Below, one piece after another: positions 62,920-64,000 of a stretch of 64,000 nt of DNA. Source of the DNA: Candidatus Hermodarchaeota archaeon (GTDB lineage Archaea; Asgardarchaeota; Hermodarchaeia; Hermodarchaeales; Hermodarchaeaceae); contig JAEOTB010000054.1 in assembly GCA_016840065.1 (NCBI GenBank), positions 16,483 to 80,482 on the forward strand, written 5' to 3'. Under the pieces are notes generated by a model. It was not told the origin of the DNA, made no database searches, and saw only the letters and a program-made list of their open reading frames with translations. The first letter of the stretch is position 1. Each line of letters starts with the position of its first letter. The position numbers were made by a program, and so were the translations under genes.

Positions 62920-63154
62920 ATGCTTTACGTCATCAGGTAAGCCGAGACCCCACCCAATCGAATCCCCCAGAGCCACAATCTTTGGCCCAACAATTGTTCA
63001 ACTCAGCCCCGAAGATTTCGTGACTGTGATCGTCGGGAAGAACTTAACCATCATCACCAATGATTATGGAATTGAAGCCCGCGGAAGGCGGAACCCATAT
63101 TATTACGTGGCTTGTGATGTACCAATCACTATACAGAATATTGCTAACACATAA
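62920..63154 (+). pseudogene. Frameshifted, shortened third copy of the small paralogous family
   Basis: An ATG at 62920 with GGTGGTGA ahead opens MLYVI and then stops (TAA, 62938-62940) after seven codons. In the next frame, from about 62936, comes GKPRPHPIESPRATIFG, then PTIVQLSPEDFVTVIVGKNL, TIITN and NPYYYVACDVPITIQN, clearly alike to the proteins at 39473 and 39804. Removing one base near 62935 would join the two. The C-terminal YYTRS region is missing. It is a decayed gene or carries a sequencing error; the C-terminal loss argues for decay. Confidence 0.6.
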
Positions 63155-63261
63155 TCGAAAGAGAAACACCTTTAAACCATCAAAAGCTTCCCCTTTGCCG
63201 ATTAGCAAATAGGATAATTTCGTTTTTTCACAGAAATTTAACTTATCATGCTATGCAGCTA

Positions 63262-63327
63262 TTCCATTGAATTGCATTCAACGGAACAGCACGGTTGCGT
63301 GGCACAGCCAACCCTTCCCCTGGAAGG
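63262..63327 (+). promoter_or_regulatory. Structured leader of the cold-shock gene
   Basis: Two hairpins in the leader: TTCCATTGAA-TTGCA-TTCAACGGAA (63262-63286, one A/C mismatch) and CCTTCC-CCT-GGAAGG (63313-63327, perfect). They lie 39-104 bases ahead of the ATG. The region from 63155 up to here is AT-rich and holds the promoter. Long structured leaders control cold-shock mRNAs in bacteria; whether this one does so is inference. Confidence 0.45.
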
Positions 63328-63365
63328 AAGCCACAACCCAATCGAAGACAACCGAGGTGAACCAT

Positions 63366-63560
63366 ATGGAAAAAGGAACTGTCAAATGGTTTAATCCAGA
63401 CCGCAACTACGGCTTCATCGAACGAGAAACCGGAAGCGACGTCTATGTCCACGGAAGCGAAGTCGAAGGCAATAAAACCCTCAAAGAAGGCGACAAAGTC
63501 ACCTTCGAAATCGAACAAGGCGACCGCGGACCCAGAGCCGTTAAAGTCAAATTAGAATAA
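63366..63560 (+). CDS. Cold-shock domain protein (CspA family)
   Basis: 64 residues from the ATG at 63366, with GAGGTGA seven bases ahead; the frame runs further upstream, but that sequence is not CSD. RNP-1-like [12 protein letters not shown] and RNP-2-like VYVHGSEVE are present, then [20 protein letters not shown]. It binds single-stranded RNA or DNA and melts RNA structure. CspA-type proteins are rare in archaea, so past transfer from bacteria is likely; the codon use here is richer in GC than the flanks. Confidence 0.92.
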   Translation: MEKGTVKWFNPDRNYGFIERETGSDVYVHGSEVEGNKTLKEGDKVTFEIEQGDRGPRAVKVKLE

Positions 63561-63856
63561 ACCACCTCACCACCACAAAAAACCACTAATCTCCTATTGA
63601 ACTCACTTCGAGTTGACCTTCAACCAAAACAGTCCATTCAAGGACAATAAGCCAATGAGTATTAATGGGATGGAAGTCGTCATCCAAAACGTCGCCATCT
63701 TTTACCTTCCGCTCATTGACTGCCATCTACTTTGAGAAATGACATACAAGGACTAGGGAGCCTCTTATCGGTGTAGAGATCGACATTGTAGCAAAGGACA
63801 TTGATTGGCCAAGCTCAGGCGCTACCACCTGAATCAAGCTAGTAGCAGTCTCTGGT
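63561..63856. other. Intergenic region, no feature seen
   Basis: These 296 bases lie between the cold-shock gene and the end of a convergent minus-strand gene. I see no reading frame, RNA or strong repeat in them. Confidence 0.4.
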
Positions 63857-64000
63857 TTATTCAGTGTCAGTGACTCGCCATCGCTGCCCAGCCAGAATAA
63901 TCACTATCAGTCCTCCAACGCCCAGCACGAATGTCAAGGGATAATGGGAATATTCCCAGGGCATTAGCCCCATTGCTGGTAGCCATAATTCAATGACCAG
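63857..64000 (-). CDS. C-terminal end of a membrane protein (start outside window)
   Basis: A minus-strand frame enters from the window edge and ends at TAA (63857-63859) after 47 codons. The peptide contains a hydrophobic helix (YPLTFVLGVGGLIVIILAG) followed by QRWRVTDTE, a typical C-terminal anchor with short basic tail. The rest of the gene lies outside the window, so no family can be given. Confidence 0.55.
   Translation of the reverse strand: MVIELWLPAMGLMPWEYSHYPLTFVLGVGGLIVIILAGQRWRVTDTE

Noticed and set aside
63246-63518. Minus-strand frame across the cold-shock gene
   Set aside because: Antisense to a clear CSD; its Phe/Asp-rich composition is the complement of Lys/Glu-rich codons.

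Overview
The window looks like a chromosomal piece of an Asgard archaeon, most like Thorarchaeota or a near relative. It has TFIIB, a divided PyrB/PyrI aspartate carbamoyltransferase, tetrahydromethanopterin (H4MPT) biosynthesis genes, GT-C membrane glycosyltransferases, archaeal box A promoters and GTG/TTG starts. It also has eukaryote-like parts: a gelsolin-like domain, a Ras/Rab-like GTPase, a longin/roadblock-like coiled-coil protein and many zinc-ribbon and winged-helix proteins. The taxonomic call is an inference from gene content; there is no rRNA. I saw no tRNA, CRISPR array or insertion sequence.

Layout. 1-7461 (-): the N-terminal 2487 residues of a giant secreted protein built of Ig-like repeats; its end lies outside the window. 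7.8-16.8 kb: longin-like coiled-coil protein, GT-C glycosyltransferase, M28-type peptidase, gelsolin-domain protein and a protein with five zinc ribbons. 16.8-21.5 kb: NUDIX hydrolase, Hsp20 and a divergent ArsR-type regulator with CTAAC-N5-GTTAG operators between them, a histone-deacetylase-like amidohydrolase and a small GTPase. 21.6-28.5 kb: a glycan/lipid region (GT2, sugar nucleotidyltransferase, flippase-like protein, DUF362 protein, two related GT-C proteins, one fused to a methyltransferase). 29.0-32.4 kb (-): mptA-mptE-DHPS-like operon for the pterin part of H4MPT; mptG with a DUF447 gene follows at 40.9-42.5 kb. 32.6-37.7 kb: two secreted NosD-like beta-helix proteins. 37.7-40.7 kb: methyltransferase, double-GNAT protein, two small paralogues and a truncated FAD-oxidase gene.

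42.6-47.7 kb holds a DUF1464 kinase-fold protein, a seven-helix membrane protein, a two-repeat protein, a threonine dehydratase-like enzyme and an ATP-grasp ligase. 47.9-53.7 kb (+) is a five-gene cassette (winged helix, ParA/MinD ATPase, adaptor with winged helix, TPR protein, membrane protein) that I regard as the best candidate for an undescribed system. 53.9-57.6 kb has a B12-binding mutase-like protein paired with an opine-dehydrogenase-family protein and a divergent regulator. The right end carries TFB, a predicted solitary nuclease, the pyrimidine operon pyrB-pyrI-pyrFE (decarboxylase domain first), a frameshifted third copy of the small paralogue, and a cold-shock protein with a structured leader.

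Several starts were moved downstream of the longest reading frame because a Shine-Dalgarno site, an ATGA overlap or a box A position favours an internal ATG. All function calls rest on motifs read by eye; no database search was possible.
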